DNA of 18,751 nt, taken from Allomyces macrogynus ATCC 38327 (lineage: Eukaryota > Blastocladiomycota > Blastocladiomycetes > Blastocladiales > Blastocladiaceae). Position 1 is the stretch's first letter. The number at the start of each line of letters is the position of its first letter. Under the pieces are notes generated by a model, which saw nothing but the letters and a program-made list of their open reading frames with translations, had not been told where the DNA came from and made no database searches. Position numbers and translations under genes: made by a program. The DNA is taken from assembly GCA_000151295.1 (NCBI GenBank), contig GG745329.1, positions 1,864,740 through 1,883,490 of the forward strand, in the 5' to 3' direction. Below, in pieces: positions 8,422 through 16,341 of this stretch.

Positions 8422-9183
8422 GATGGTTTGCGATGCTTGGTGGTTACTTGGTGCTGGTGCTGCCGGTGGAGTAAACGGCGACAGGACGCGTGCTTGACGT
8501 TAATATCGAAGTTGTGCTGTTGGTGATTTGGTTGTTGATCGCACTGACCCGGAAGGGATCAACAGGTGGTGGTGGCTGGGCGCCGCCGACTTTGCCCGTT
8601 TGCTGCGGGCTGTGAACAATACGCATTTTGATGAGGGCACCGGATGGGGAGGGACCTGGCTCCAAATTTTTCGTGTTCTGATAGTAGTCGGTCGACTTCA
8701 CTTTGCGGCGCCGGTTGCCGCCGCGCTTGCAGGCCGCTGCGCGAGGCGCTGTGACCGGCACCAGCGCGACAACGTGCTAGGCGCTTGTGAAGTCGAAGCA
8801 CAATGTCGTCGTCACTCGTAGACACCAGCAGCTGGGCGTTGTGCGCGTGTTGTCGCGAGGCGTCCCTGCAGTCAGTGCAGAAACGTCGGGACAAGATGTC
8901 GAGATGAGCGCGGAGGACGGTGTCGTCCATCCAAAGCAACATGATTCCGAACCTGTTTCCACTCTTGCTCGCATTTCTTGTGGAGAATACGGGAATGATA
9001 GCGGTCCTGATGAAACCGGGGCTGAATTGACAATACAGACTTACTGATCTCGCGCTCCTATCGCTTGATACAAATAAATACATCCACAACAACGGCTGCG
9101 ACATACGCGCCCAACAATGCGACCATGCCTGCAGCTCAAAGCGGCCGTGACAGGCCGCGCCAAATGATCGCGTCGTGTCCCCA
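8422..9183. other. Spacer between the right-hand P450 and the pseudogene
   Basis: These 762 bp hold no gene I can support. A minus-strand open frame runs through much of 8559-9104, but its counterpart in copy A is interrupted by a stop and shifts frame, and no known family is recognised. The part near 8480-8505 corresponds to the promoter of the left P450, with the ATAAATA box changed to ATATTAAC. Confidence 0.5.
8530..9050. repeat. Diverged spacer repeat, copy B
   Basis: This is the partner of 6590-7140, same orientation, with the same order of conserved blocks. It lies upstream (in gene sense) of the pseudogene, as copy A lies upstream of the left P450. The unit that duplicated was therefore spacer plus P450, about 2.0-2.4 kb. 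Divergence in the spacer is clearly higher than in the P450 coding part. Confidence 0.75.
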
Positions 9184-10857
9184 TCACTCCCCGCGCCGGC
9201 GCATCAGCACGCGAATCCCGATAGGCTGCAACAGTAGTCCCGACACAGTACGCGGCATCCCCTTGAGCGCCGCCTCGTCGTGCCACTCGTACTGGGCCAA
9301 GAGCATGGCCAGGAGCACGCGCTGCTCGATCAGCGAAAATTGCGACCCAATGCACATGCGCGGCCCACCATTGAACGGCGCCCACGCCCAATCGGTCGGG
9401 TGCATTGCAGAATCGCCCTCGGTCCACCGGTCCGGGTCAAAGTTGGCGGCCGTCGGACCCCACCACCGCGGCGACCGCTGCAGCGCGACGATGTCGACAA
9501 TGGCCATGGTCCCACGCGGCAGGGTCATGCCGTTGGACGCGAGTTGCACATCGCGCGTCGCGCGGCGGAACGGGATCTGGCCGACGCTCGGGAATAGGCG
9601 CATCGTTTCCTTGATCACTTGGGTCACGTAGTGTAGCTGCGTCTGTTGCGCGTTGGTCGGGTAGGGTGCGTCGCGCGCGCGGACCGACGTGGCGTCCTCG
9701 TCGAGCTCCATGACTTTGAGAACCTCGGCACGCGCCTTTTCTTGCACTTCTGGGTGCAGGCCGAGAAGGTAGATCGCGTAGCACAGCGCGTTGGCGGTCG
9801 TGTCGTGGCCGGCCACAAAGAAGACGAGCAGATTGGCGCGCAGGTCCTCGCGCGAAAACGTCTCGTCGCGCGCGGCAGCAATCATGAGCTCAAGCAAGTT
9901 ACGGCGCGCACGCTGCTCGTCGTCGTCATTGTCAATGGATGTCGTCTTGGCCATGGCGGCCGCTTTCTTGTCAATGATCGAGAACAAATAGTCGTTGAAG
10001 GCATCGATGCGCTGTTGCGTCTTGTACTTTGAGAACAGGCGCGTGATCGGCAAGACGTTGCTGAATTGATCAAAGATATCGCTGATCAGGTCGTGGTAGA
10101 GCGTGAGCAGCTCTGTGTCTGGATGGGACACGGCGTGCATCGGGTCGCCAAACGCAGCGAGACACAGAATGTCGAGCGCGGCTCGGTGCATCCAGTCGGC
10201 CGGGTCAATGGCCTCGTTGCGTGCGGCCAGCTTGTCGAGCTCGGTGACGAGATCACGGCCGGCGTCGCCAAAGAAATGCGTCGACCAGCCGCGGCGGAAT
10301 GCCGAGTTCACGACTTTGCGATGCCGTTTCCACTCGTGCGCGTTGGAAGTCACGACGTTGCTCCCAAATAATCCGTGCTGCAAGTGGAGCCCGAGATCGT
10401 CAAACATGACTTTTTCAAACGTGGTCACGTCTGTCATTGCCTGCTTGACGTCAGCCGGGTTGGCGAGCGACACGACCCAGTCGCCAAACCACGACAGCCA
10501 GACGCCAGGCACGGGATCGCCGTGGTCGATCAAATTGCGATCCTCGGCGTCTTGGCGCGCAAGGTCGGTCAGCGTCATGGCCGTCCCGAGGAACCCGAGC
10601 CCGCGCAGCATGACGCGAATAGTGGTCAACGGGCCGACGCATGCGAGCTTGCGAAGCGCACGCGGCGCCGTCAGAGCTTTGGCGACGCGGTACACGGCGA
10701 CGGTGACGGCGAGCACCCCGGCAATCTGCAGCGCGGGCGCCGGCGAAACGGCCTTGGCGGAGTTGATGGCGGCCGGTAGCGACGTGGCGAGGAATTCGGT
10801 CGCGCCCGCTGGGAACTGGTTCAGAGCGGCGGCGAGCCGGGAGGCTGTGATGTCCAT
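9184..10857 (-). CDS. Cytochrome P450, intronless, right-hand copy of tandem array
   Basis: This is a single-exon P450 of 557 residues with every core motif: C-helix WKRHR, I-helix AGHDTT within VFFVAGHDTTANALCYAIYLL, K-helix ETMR, FDPDRW, and the heme loop FNGGPRMCIG with its cysteine ligand. It is clearly paralogous to the left copy along its whole length, but more diverged near the N terminus (MDITASRLAAALNQFPAG) and three residues shorter near the C terminus, where VVGDD is replaced by HDE. The N-terminal region around residues 45-60 is hydrophobic and may be an ER anchor. It is probably the older member of the array. Substrate is unknown; both intact copies probably act on similar lipophilic molecules. 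Confidence 0.96.
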   Translation of the reverse strand: MDITASRLAAALNQFPAGATEFLATSLPAAINSAKAVSPAPALQIAGVLAVTVAVYRVAKALTAPRALRKLACVGPLTTIRVMLRGLGFLGTAMTLTDLARQDAEDRNLIDHGDPVPGVWLSWFGDWVVSLANPADVKQAMTDVTTFEKVMFDDLGLHLQHGLFGSNVVTSNAHEWKRHRKVVNSAFRRGWSTHFFGDAGRDLVTELDKLAARNEAIDPADWMHRAALDILCLAAFGDPMHAVSHPDTELLTLYHDLISDIFDQFSNVLPITRLFSKYKTQQRIDAFNDYLFSIIDKKAAAMAKTTSIDNDDDEQRARRNLLELMIAAARDETFSREDLRANLLVFFVAGHDTTANALCYAIYLLGLHPEVQEKARAEVLKVMELDEDATSVRARDAPYPTNAQQTQLHYVTQVIKETMRLFPSVGQIPFRRATRDVQLASNGMTLPRGTMAIVDIVALQRSPRWWGPTAANFDPDRWTEGDSAMHPTDWAWAPFNGGPRMCIGSQFSLIEQRVLLAMLLAQYEWHDEAALKGMPRTVSGLLLQPIGIRVLMRRRGE

Positions 10858-10878
10858 GATGGTTCGTTATTGGAGGTT

Positions 10879-10904
10879 GGAGAGCGGAGAGCGGAGAGCG
10901 GAGG
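10879..10904 (+). repeat. Short tandem repeat, GGAGAGC units
   Basis: Three units of GGAGAGC followed by GGAGGG lie 22-47 bp upstream of the P450 ATG. On the transcribed (minus) strand this is a pyrimidine-rich stretch in the 5' leader. It may vary in copy number between strains. Confidence 0.7.
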
Positions 10905-10956
10905 GTGGTGGTTGGTGGTGCTGATGTGGAGACGACGAAGTGCGGGCTCCACACCC

Positions 10957-10963
10957 TATTTAT
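10957..10963 (-). promoter_or_regulatory. TATA-like box of the right-hand P450
   Basis: The minus strand reads ATAAATA in CATAAATAGGG, 100 bp upstream of the ATG at 10857, the same heptamer as at the left copy. Position and sequence suit a core promoter. Confidence 0.5.
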
Positions 10964-11153
10964 GGGCGCCGCGTTTGGTCGCGGTCGTCGTGGTCGACTT
11001 CGTCATCGCCGTGGCAGTCGCGTTCACGTTGGTGGTGAATTGTTGATGCTCATCAAGATCGATACGGACGGCCGCGGTCCGGCGCGTCTTGCGCCTGGCG
11101 AACTCGCGACGGACCGCCGACGAAGAGACGTGATCAGTGATCGGCCAGATCTG

Positions 11154-11195
11154 CCCTAACCCCCCACCCCCCCCCCCTCCCCCACCCCCACCCCT
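11154..11195 (-). other. G-rich tract with G-quadruplex potential
   Basis: The plus strand has five or more C-runs of 4-11 bases separated by single A or T. The minus strand therefore has many G-runs with 1-nt loops, a strong pattern for a G-quadruplex (and an i-motif on the plus strand). It lies about 300 bp upstream of the right-hand P450 and about 300 bp beyond the lectin stop codon. Confidence 0.7.
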
Positions 11196-11495
11196 CTTTC
11201 GCCGAACGCCAGGAACGCCGACGGGTGCATCCACCTGGCTTGTCGAAGTCTGACATTCGATTTGGCGCGTTGCGGGCTGATCCGGCGGTAACGGCACGCT
11301 GCTCGTTGCTGCTGCGCTTCCCGCGTGCATGAACGAGGGATCTCGCATGTGGGGAGTCCGCAGCCACAATCCGCGCGACCTGCGACGTAGGTATTTAAAT
11401 ACGTGCGCACCGGCCCGCAGCTCGACCCAGAGCAAGTGTGCAGGGGCATGAAGCGGCCCGAAAGAGGAGTGGTCTGTGAAAATGAGGCGAACAGA

Positions 11496-13297
11496 TCATA
11501 CAACTAAAAATTTGATTGCTCTTGCTACGACGACACGCGTGCGCGGCCACAAAAACTTTTTGAACCCTTCGTCACGCTTGGCCCATTTGGTATACCCGGC
11601 TGCGGCCGCGCCCAGCGCGCCCAGCACCCCGATCACGAACATCACCGTCGTCCCGGCCCCGCTCGCCTGCTGCGCGGCCCGGAGTTCCGCGGCACGCACC
11701 GCATCGTCAATTGCGGTGCGGGTCGCTGCCACCGTGTCCTGGTGCCCGCGCAAGTTGTCGGCATGGCGCGTGTCGGCGAGCTGCGCCATACTTCCGAGTT
11801 TCGACTCGAGCGCGGCATGGTAGGACCGCAACGCTGCCTCCATGTGCGCGATGCGTCTGACCATGTGGTCGCGCACGTCGTTGAGCGACGCCTTGATATT
11901 CGCAATCTCGGCCGTGGCCTCGGTGACGCGGTCCTCGACCTTCTTGATCATCGACTCGACAATGTAGGCTTCCGCGGCGATACTCGCGCCGTCCACCTTG
12001 TGGCCGGACCCCGACTTTGCCACGGCAGCCGCAGGTGCTGGACGGTTGTTGGCCGCCGCCGCCGTCGCCGCATCCTCGAGCTGCTGCTTGAGCGCGCGCA
12101 CCTTGGCTTCAATCTCGTGAATGTGATCGACCGTCTTCTGGTCGAGTGCTGGCGGAATGTACGAGACCGACGACGCGTCAACCATGGGCAAGTCGGGATT
12201 CATGGGGTTCACGGCCGGGTTGGGCTTGCGCGCCGTCTTTGGCGGCGGGTCCAGCGCGTAGACATCGAGCGCGTACAAGTCGACAATGTCAGCGCGGTCG
12301 GTCTTGCCATTCTGCGCTGAGATGGCCACGAAACCGCCGCGTCGAGGCAAGTCGACGTGGTCGTGGCTCACGCACGACGTGAACTGTTTGCCCGTCCCCG
12401 ACAGGTCCGTGTGCACAGTGAGCGTGCGCGCGCGGTAGGCGACGGCGATCAGCGGTGGGGCGCCCGTGCGGTCGCGGAAGTCGCGCATACAAGCTATCAG
12501 CGGGTGGCAATGCAATCAGCGTCATAGTCAGAACCAAGAGCGGCAGAGAAAATTCAGAAATCCATACCTCCGAGATCAACCACTTGCCCCGCGACCTGGA
12601 ACGACAACTCGGCCGCGATCCGCACTCGACCCGGATGGTCGCGCGTCGGTACCGGCTCGAGCGAGACGCGCAGACCGTCGTGCGGGCTTGGCACGGCAAA
12701 CGCGCCCGAGACCCCCTCGCGCGCCAACTCGTCGGTCATGACCTCGACCGGAGTCGACGTGACCCACAGTGCCGCACCGATCCCGGCCTGTGGCATTTCG
12801 TCCAGCCCATGGCCCGCAGCCGCTGCCGAACGCGTCGCGTCCGACGGGTCAATACGCAGCGCCGCGACCACCTCCCAGCCCTGTGCGGTCTTGAGTTGCG
12901 AATTCGCGGTGCTATCGTCAAACAGCGCACGCGTCGATCGCACCAGGCCGCGCGCGAGTGGAGTGCCGGGCACGACGCGCAACGCGCGCGGGTCGTCGCC
13001 TGGAAGGACCGCGGCAGAGCCGTGCACCGAATAGTGCGTCAGTTCGCCCGCAGGGCCGGGCGGCGTGCCGGGGACGCGCAGATGGAAGGGTCGGCGCAGC
13101 GAGTGGCGGTACTCGTGCCGGCGGTGCGCGGGCACGCGGCCCCCCGCGGTTGGATCGAGCGCAGCGACGGCGTCGGGGTCAGCAGCGGCGAGCGGAACTT
13201 GGAATCCTGCGAGGATCAGGGCGATGGTGGCCATCAAAAGTACGGCCAGCTGGCCGTCGAGGCGCCATGACGCGTCGGCGCGCTTGTTCTTGGCCAT
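11496..13297 (-). CDS. L-type lectin-like ER-Golgi cargo receptor (ERGIC-53/Emp47-like)
   Basis: This is a type I membrane protein of 575 residues. Exons are 13297-12568 and 12493-11496; the 74-nt intron (GTATGG...ATAG) rejoins ...VVDLG-ACMRDFRDRTGAPPL. Order of parts: signal peptide (residues 16-39, LAVLLMATIALILAGF); lectin-like domain with HRRHEYRHSL, WEVVAALRI and the hallmark CMRDFRDR...VAYRARTLTVHTD...FVAISAQNGKTDRADIVDLYAL; a coiled-coil-prone stalk (DQKTVDHIHEIEAKVRALKQQLED and AEIANIKASLNDVRDH); a membrane segment (TTVMFVIGVLGALGAAAAGY); and a basic cytosolic tail ending in Val-Val. In ERGIC-53 the lectin domain holds Ca and mannose with an FDNDG segment; the matching place here reads EPVPTRD, so sugar binding of the usual kind is unlikely. 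ERGIC-53 relatives carry glycoproteins from ER to Golgi; terminal hydrophobic pairs serve as ER-exit signals. Confidence 0.85.
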
Positions 13298-13679
13298 GGC
13301 GCAGTGGCAGCTCGTGGCTTGCTGATGCGTTCGCTGCAGCTTGTTGGGCACTGTCGTGCGCTTGAAATCGGCCTCCACGGAGCTGTTGGATCGACGGGCA
13401 CTTGAGAGGAGCGGCTGGCGAGGGCGGTGGTGCGGGGTCGACGCGACTGTGCGGGAGGCGAGAGGTTGCTGGGGGAAGCATGCGCCAGGGCACGCGGCAA
13501 GGCGCACTGAAAGATCCAACAGGTCGCCACGTCGGCAACGGAGCTGGCAGCCGACGCCTATTTCTACGCCACAGATCGCGGCTTATTTACCTCGACTTGC
13601 GTCGGCGTGGAGCTCGGTGAAATCCGCATGAGTTCGTCGTCAAGCTCTTCGGCGCGATCACTTGCAGCGTTCAAACGGC
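13298..13679. promoter_or_regulatory. Divergent region between lectin and EBP-like genes
   Basis: These 382 bp must contain the lectin promoter and the start of the EBP-like gene. I see no TATA box. A 10-bp inverted repeat (CTGTTGGATC at 13383-13392 and its reverse complement at 13513-13522) is present. No hydrophobic coding segment that could be the missing first half of EBP is found in any plus-strand frame. Confidence 0.4.
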
Positions 13680-14205
13680 ATGGACCAACTCTGGCACCCT
13701 CCGCGCCCGGCGGCGCCAGCAGCTGCACCGCCTCGGTGCCTGAAGGAGTACGCACTTGGTGACTCGCGCGTAACTGGCCCAAATTTGATTGCGTACATTC
13801 CAAGACATTGTTTACTGACTTCTTCACCCGTTGGGCACTCCTTTTCAGGTCGTTCTCGGTCCGCTCGCAGCCGCGTACGCGATCGCCATTGCTCGCAACC
13901 GCGCTATTCAGTGGCCGCTGCAGCTCGTCATCTCGTCGATGCACCTGTTCAGCTGTGCGATGTACATGGTTATGGGCCTCGCAGGCGACGCGGCACACGC
14001 GCGCCCGGAGCCACTCTATTTCTGGGGTTACATGGTCACGATGAACCTTCCCTGGTGCGTTGTTCCCACTAACTTGACTTGGCTGGCAAGGATTGTCGCT
14101 CCTCTTGCGCTCATCTCCCAGGGCGCGCGACAAATTGCTCGTCACGTCTGGGCCAGTGCCGCAGCAAGATCTGCAACCACCAAGACGAAGACAAAGACCG
14201 ATTGA
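13680..14205 (+). CDS. EBP-type sterol delta8-delta7 isomerase fragment (EXPERA domain, N-terminal half missing)
   Basis: EBP isomerases move the ring double bond of sterols in the ER membrane. The last exon, 13849-14205, reads VVLGPLAAAYAIAI..., ...LQLVISSMHLFSC..., then PLYFWGYMVTMNLPWCVVP, matching the family's PLYFWFYFVFMN..W..LP, including the catalytic Asn and Trp. Upstream, LKEYALGDSR (13740-13769) matches the family's KEYAKGDSR at the right distance. Splicing GTAACT (13770)...TTTTCAG (13848) keeps frame and gives 148 residues from the ATG at 13680. A rival model starts at 13628 (MSSSSSS...) and uses donor GTACGC at 13748; it is also in phase but skips KEYALGDSR. Both lack the first two membrane helices (with a catalytic His and Glu) and the Glu/Thr segment after GDSR. 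It may be a decaying gene or have exons I cannot see. Most fungi use ERG2 for this step instead. Confidence 0.6.
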
Positions 14206-14348
14206 CGAATGTCTGGCCGTTCACCACCTGCCTTCCTTCCTTGGTCCCACCGCCACCTCGTCCTTCGTCCCACCCCCACCTTCCATCCCACCGCCACCTT
14301 CAGTCCCTCCCCCTCCCTTCGCCAGTCCCCGCATCGCACCCCGCCCCC
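14206..14348. other. C-rich gap between convergent EBP-like and PDE genes
   Basis: This 143-bp stretch between two facing stop codons is almost all CCTTCC, CCCACC and CCACC pyrimidine-rich repeats on the plus strand. It should contain both 3' UTRs. No hairpin terminator or gene is seen. Confidence 0.5.
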
Positions 14349-16029
14349 TCAGTAATCCGACGTGGCAATCGAAAACCGGCGCCGCGCAGGACTCTCCGTC
14401 CGCGTCCCTCCCGGCGCCGACGCGCGCCGCCCCGCCGCCGTCGGGCCTGGCAACGTCTCGCTCACCGACTCGCGCGACTCTTCCAAATCCGACGAACTCG
14501 AGTCGGCCGACATGGCTCCACCCGCCGCGGCCGCGAGCCGCTGTTGGTGCCGTGCGACCGCCGCATTCACGCGATCAACGACAGGCGCTGCGCGTTCGGC
14601 GCCGAGAACTGTCGCGAGGGTCATGACAATAGGCACGACCTTGAGCTGTAGGAACTCGATCTGACCCGCGGCGGCGGCGGCAGCGCCCGTATCGAGCCGC
14701 GCGCGACCGAGCACGTCCTGCTCGTGGTTGAGTTCGCGGTAGAGGGCCGCGGACCACGGGTCCGCGACAGGGGCCGCGCGCAGCTCGTTGCTCAGGTCGG
14801 CGGCTTTCAGGAGAACTTGCAGGAACTATGCACGGGACCTGTTTAGCTCAAAGTGATCGCATCGCGGGTGAGGGGAGAATGGAGACGGGATGCACCCACC
14901 GCCATGCGTTGCAGCGCGTCCCACTGCTCAATCCCGTTGGAGGACGTGACGGGTGGCACGCGCGCGCCCTGCACCAAGATCGACTCGTGCTTTCCCATGT
15001 CGGTCGCGAGAATCAGTTGCGTGACGCCCGCGCGGAACTGGCGCGCGGTGGCCGCGTCCAAGTGGCGGAGCGGGCTGAACTCGGATTGCAGCAGGGCGTT
15101 GGTGACGGCTGCCGACCGTATGGACGGGAAACGAAAGCATCGTCAGGCACGATCGGGTGGAGAATCGAGGTGAAGGCGAGAACGAACCAGCGTGGTGGTT
15201 CTCCATCGGACATGTGTTGTTGTACATGGTCGCGAGGTCCGACTCGGTCGCGCAATGGTACATGTTGGTGAATCCTTGGTGGTCCTACGCAGACGGCAAC
15301 GAGAGTCAGCGCGCGCGTCCGGGAGGATCGGGAGCGTGGTCAACGAGCGAGTACGCACGACATCGTGGCAAGCTACGTGGTAGACGTTCGAGATCAGCAA
15401 CCGCGCAGCTCGGACAAGCCATGGCTGTAGCAACACGTACCGCCCGCGACCAAGAGCATCACAACGGCCTCCTTGCTGAGCTCCTCCTTGACGTTGAACG
15501 TGCGCACCATGACGTGCGCGGCCTGCGCGACGCTCAAGGCATGCGTGAACCGGTGGAACGGCGGCGCATTGTAGTTGGCCGCGACCACGCTCACAAACTG
15601 GACCAGGTCGGCCGTTGTGGTCTGCGGGAACACATTGAGCGCACCAGCGTCCTCGAGCAGCCATGCAACAGCGAGGACTTGCGCGTCGGTCGTGGGCAGG
15701 TGCACGTCAATCGCCAGGTCCCAGTCGTCGAGCGTGGCGGCACCCGTGGCGTCGGTCGGTGCGCCATGGGATCGTGCCGGAAGGACCGAGGAGATCAGGT
15801 CGTAGTTGTCCGCTACTTGGCCGTTACGTGTCGGAACAGCGGGATCGGCAGTCGGGTCGGCCGACGGGCGGCGGTATTGCACGGAGAAGCATGAGGCCTC
15901 GACGACACCAGCCGCCAAATTGGCCGATGACCCATCGCATTGGTTGCCGGTGACCGCGTCGCTCGATGCGGCTGGCTTGGCAGGGCCGGTCGGATTCTGG
16001 GGCGCGGCATCGGGCGCGGCGACCGGCAT
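14349..16029 (-). CDS. Class I cyclic-nucleotide phosphodiesterase (PDE9/PDE2-like), five exons
   Basis: It hydrolyses cyclic GMP and/or cyclic AMP to 5'-monophosphates. Exons on the minus strand are 16029-15441, 15372-15359 (14 nt), 15284-15188, 15108-14900 and 14825-14349; introns are 68, 74, 79 and 74 nt. All phases close, giving 461 residues. Residues 1-100 are low-complexity with no GAF domain. The catalytic domain follows: LDDWDLAIDV; YNAPPFHRFTHALSVAQ with His159 and His163; HDVDH (199-203) with the metal ligands; TESDLATMYNNTCPMENHH (Glu229); QLILATDMGKH; AADLSNELR with metal ligand Asp313; and GQIEFLQLKVVP with the invariant nucleotide-binding Gln358 and clamp Phe361. The C-terminal 80 residues are Ser/Arg-rich. 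The call is secure for a class I PDE; cGMP preference is inferred from PDE9-like sequence and the CNG neighbour. Confidence 0.93.
15359..15372 (-). other. 14-nt microexon encoding the HD of the PDE metal site
   Basis: The minus strand reads CTTGCCACGATGTC between ACGTAG and GTGCGT. With the last G of the preceding exon it gives Ala-Cys-His-Asp-Val, filling exactly the gap between LLVAG and DHQGFTN and restoring the family motif HDxDH. The introns on each side are 68 and 74 nt and both have a CTGA(C/T) branch-like site. Without it the enzyme lacks two metal ligands and shifts frame. Confidence 0.88.
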
Positions 16030-16176
16030 CTTGGGCACCTGATCGAGCAGCAGCAGCGCAACGAGAGAAGCCGAATGCGCTCAGTCGCGGTGGGAGATGC
16101 GCGTGCCGTGATTTGGACGCGTGGTGGCCGCGGATAATCATATATATTTGACCTGGACCGCATCGAAGGACGTCTC

Positions 16177-16184
16177 TTTTTATA
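16177..16184 (-). promoter_or_regulatory. TATA box of the PDE gene
   Basis: The minus strand reads TATAAAAA, about 148 bp before the PDE start codon at 16029. It is the best TATA match tied to a gene in the window. Confidence 0.6.
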
Positions 16185-16197
16185 AGTAACGTGACCG

Positions 16198-16214
16198 CAG
16201 CAAGAGTCTTGCTG
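16198..16214. promoter_or_regulatory. 17-bp dyad, possible operator of the PDE gene
   Basis: CAGCAAGA-G-TCTTGCTG is a perfect inverted repeat with 8-bp arms and a 1-bp centre. It overlaps a CRE-like TGACGT at 16213-16218 and lies 14 bp upstream of the TATA box. This is a typical spot for a dimeric regulator; the binding protein is unknown. Confidence 0.4.
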
Positions 16215-16341
16215 ACGTGCTGCATAGACTTCCCTTTTGACAGCGCGCGCGACTGCGACATCCCGCCAAACAACAAACCAATATCACCCCAGTGCCATCA
16301 AGTCCCCTCAACGTCTTGGGCGACTCCACCCCCCTCCGCGC

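Larger units (their letters stand above)
10858..11495. other. Spacer between right-hand P450 and lectin gene
   Basis: These 638 bp hold the P450 promoter and the 3' UTR of the lectin gene. Visible elements are a tandem repeat in the leader (10879-10904), a TATA-like box (10957-10963), a C-rich tract (11154-11195) and a 12-bp palindrome GTATTTAAATAC at 11391-11402. Open frames here are low-complexity products of the repeats and are not taken as genes. Confidence 0.5.
16030..16341 (-). promoter_or_regulatory. PDE promoter region and CNG-channel 3' flank
   Basis: This 312-bp gap separates the channel stop codon from the PDE start. It contains a TATA box (16177-16184) and a perfect dyad just upstream (16198-16214). 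A second AT-rich run, ATATATATGAT, lies near 16137-16147. The PDE start was set at the first ATG in the open frame; the upstream codons up to the in-frame CAG|GTG at 16038 could also be a splice acceptor, so an extra 5' exon is not excluded. Confidence 0.5.

Noticed and set aside
8559..9104. A minus-strand frame in spacer copy B with segments echoed in copy A (GFIRTAI, DCRD)
   Set aside because: The likeness follows from DNA homology of the repeats. Copy A has a stop in this frame and shifts, and no family is recognised, so a gene is not supported.
11153..11166. CCCTAACCCCCC resembling telomere repeat
   Set aside because: Only one unit is present and it runs into a plain C-tract between ordinary genes, so it is chance.
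13564..14145. A 193-codon minus-strand open frame
   Set aside because: It overlaps the EBP-like exons on the opposite strand. The plus strand carries the clear PLYFWGYMVTMN signature, and the minus product resembles nothing.
15143..15664. Cysteine- and arginine-rich minus-strand frame over the PDE exons
   Set aside because: It is a wrong-frame reading of the PDE exons and introns; the right frame gives unbroken PDE motifs.
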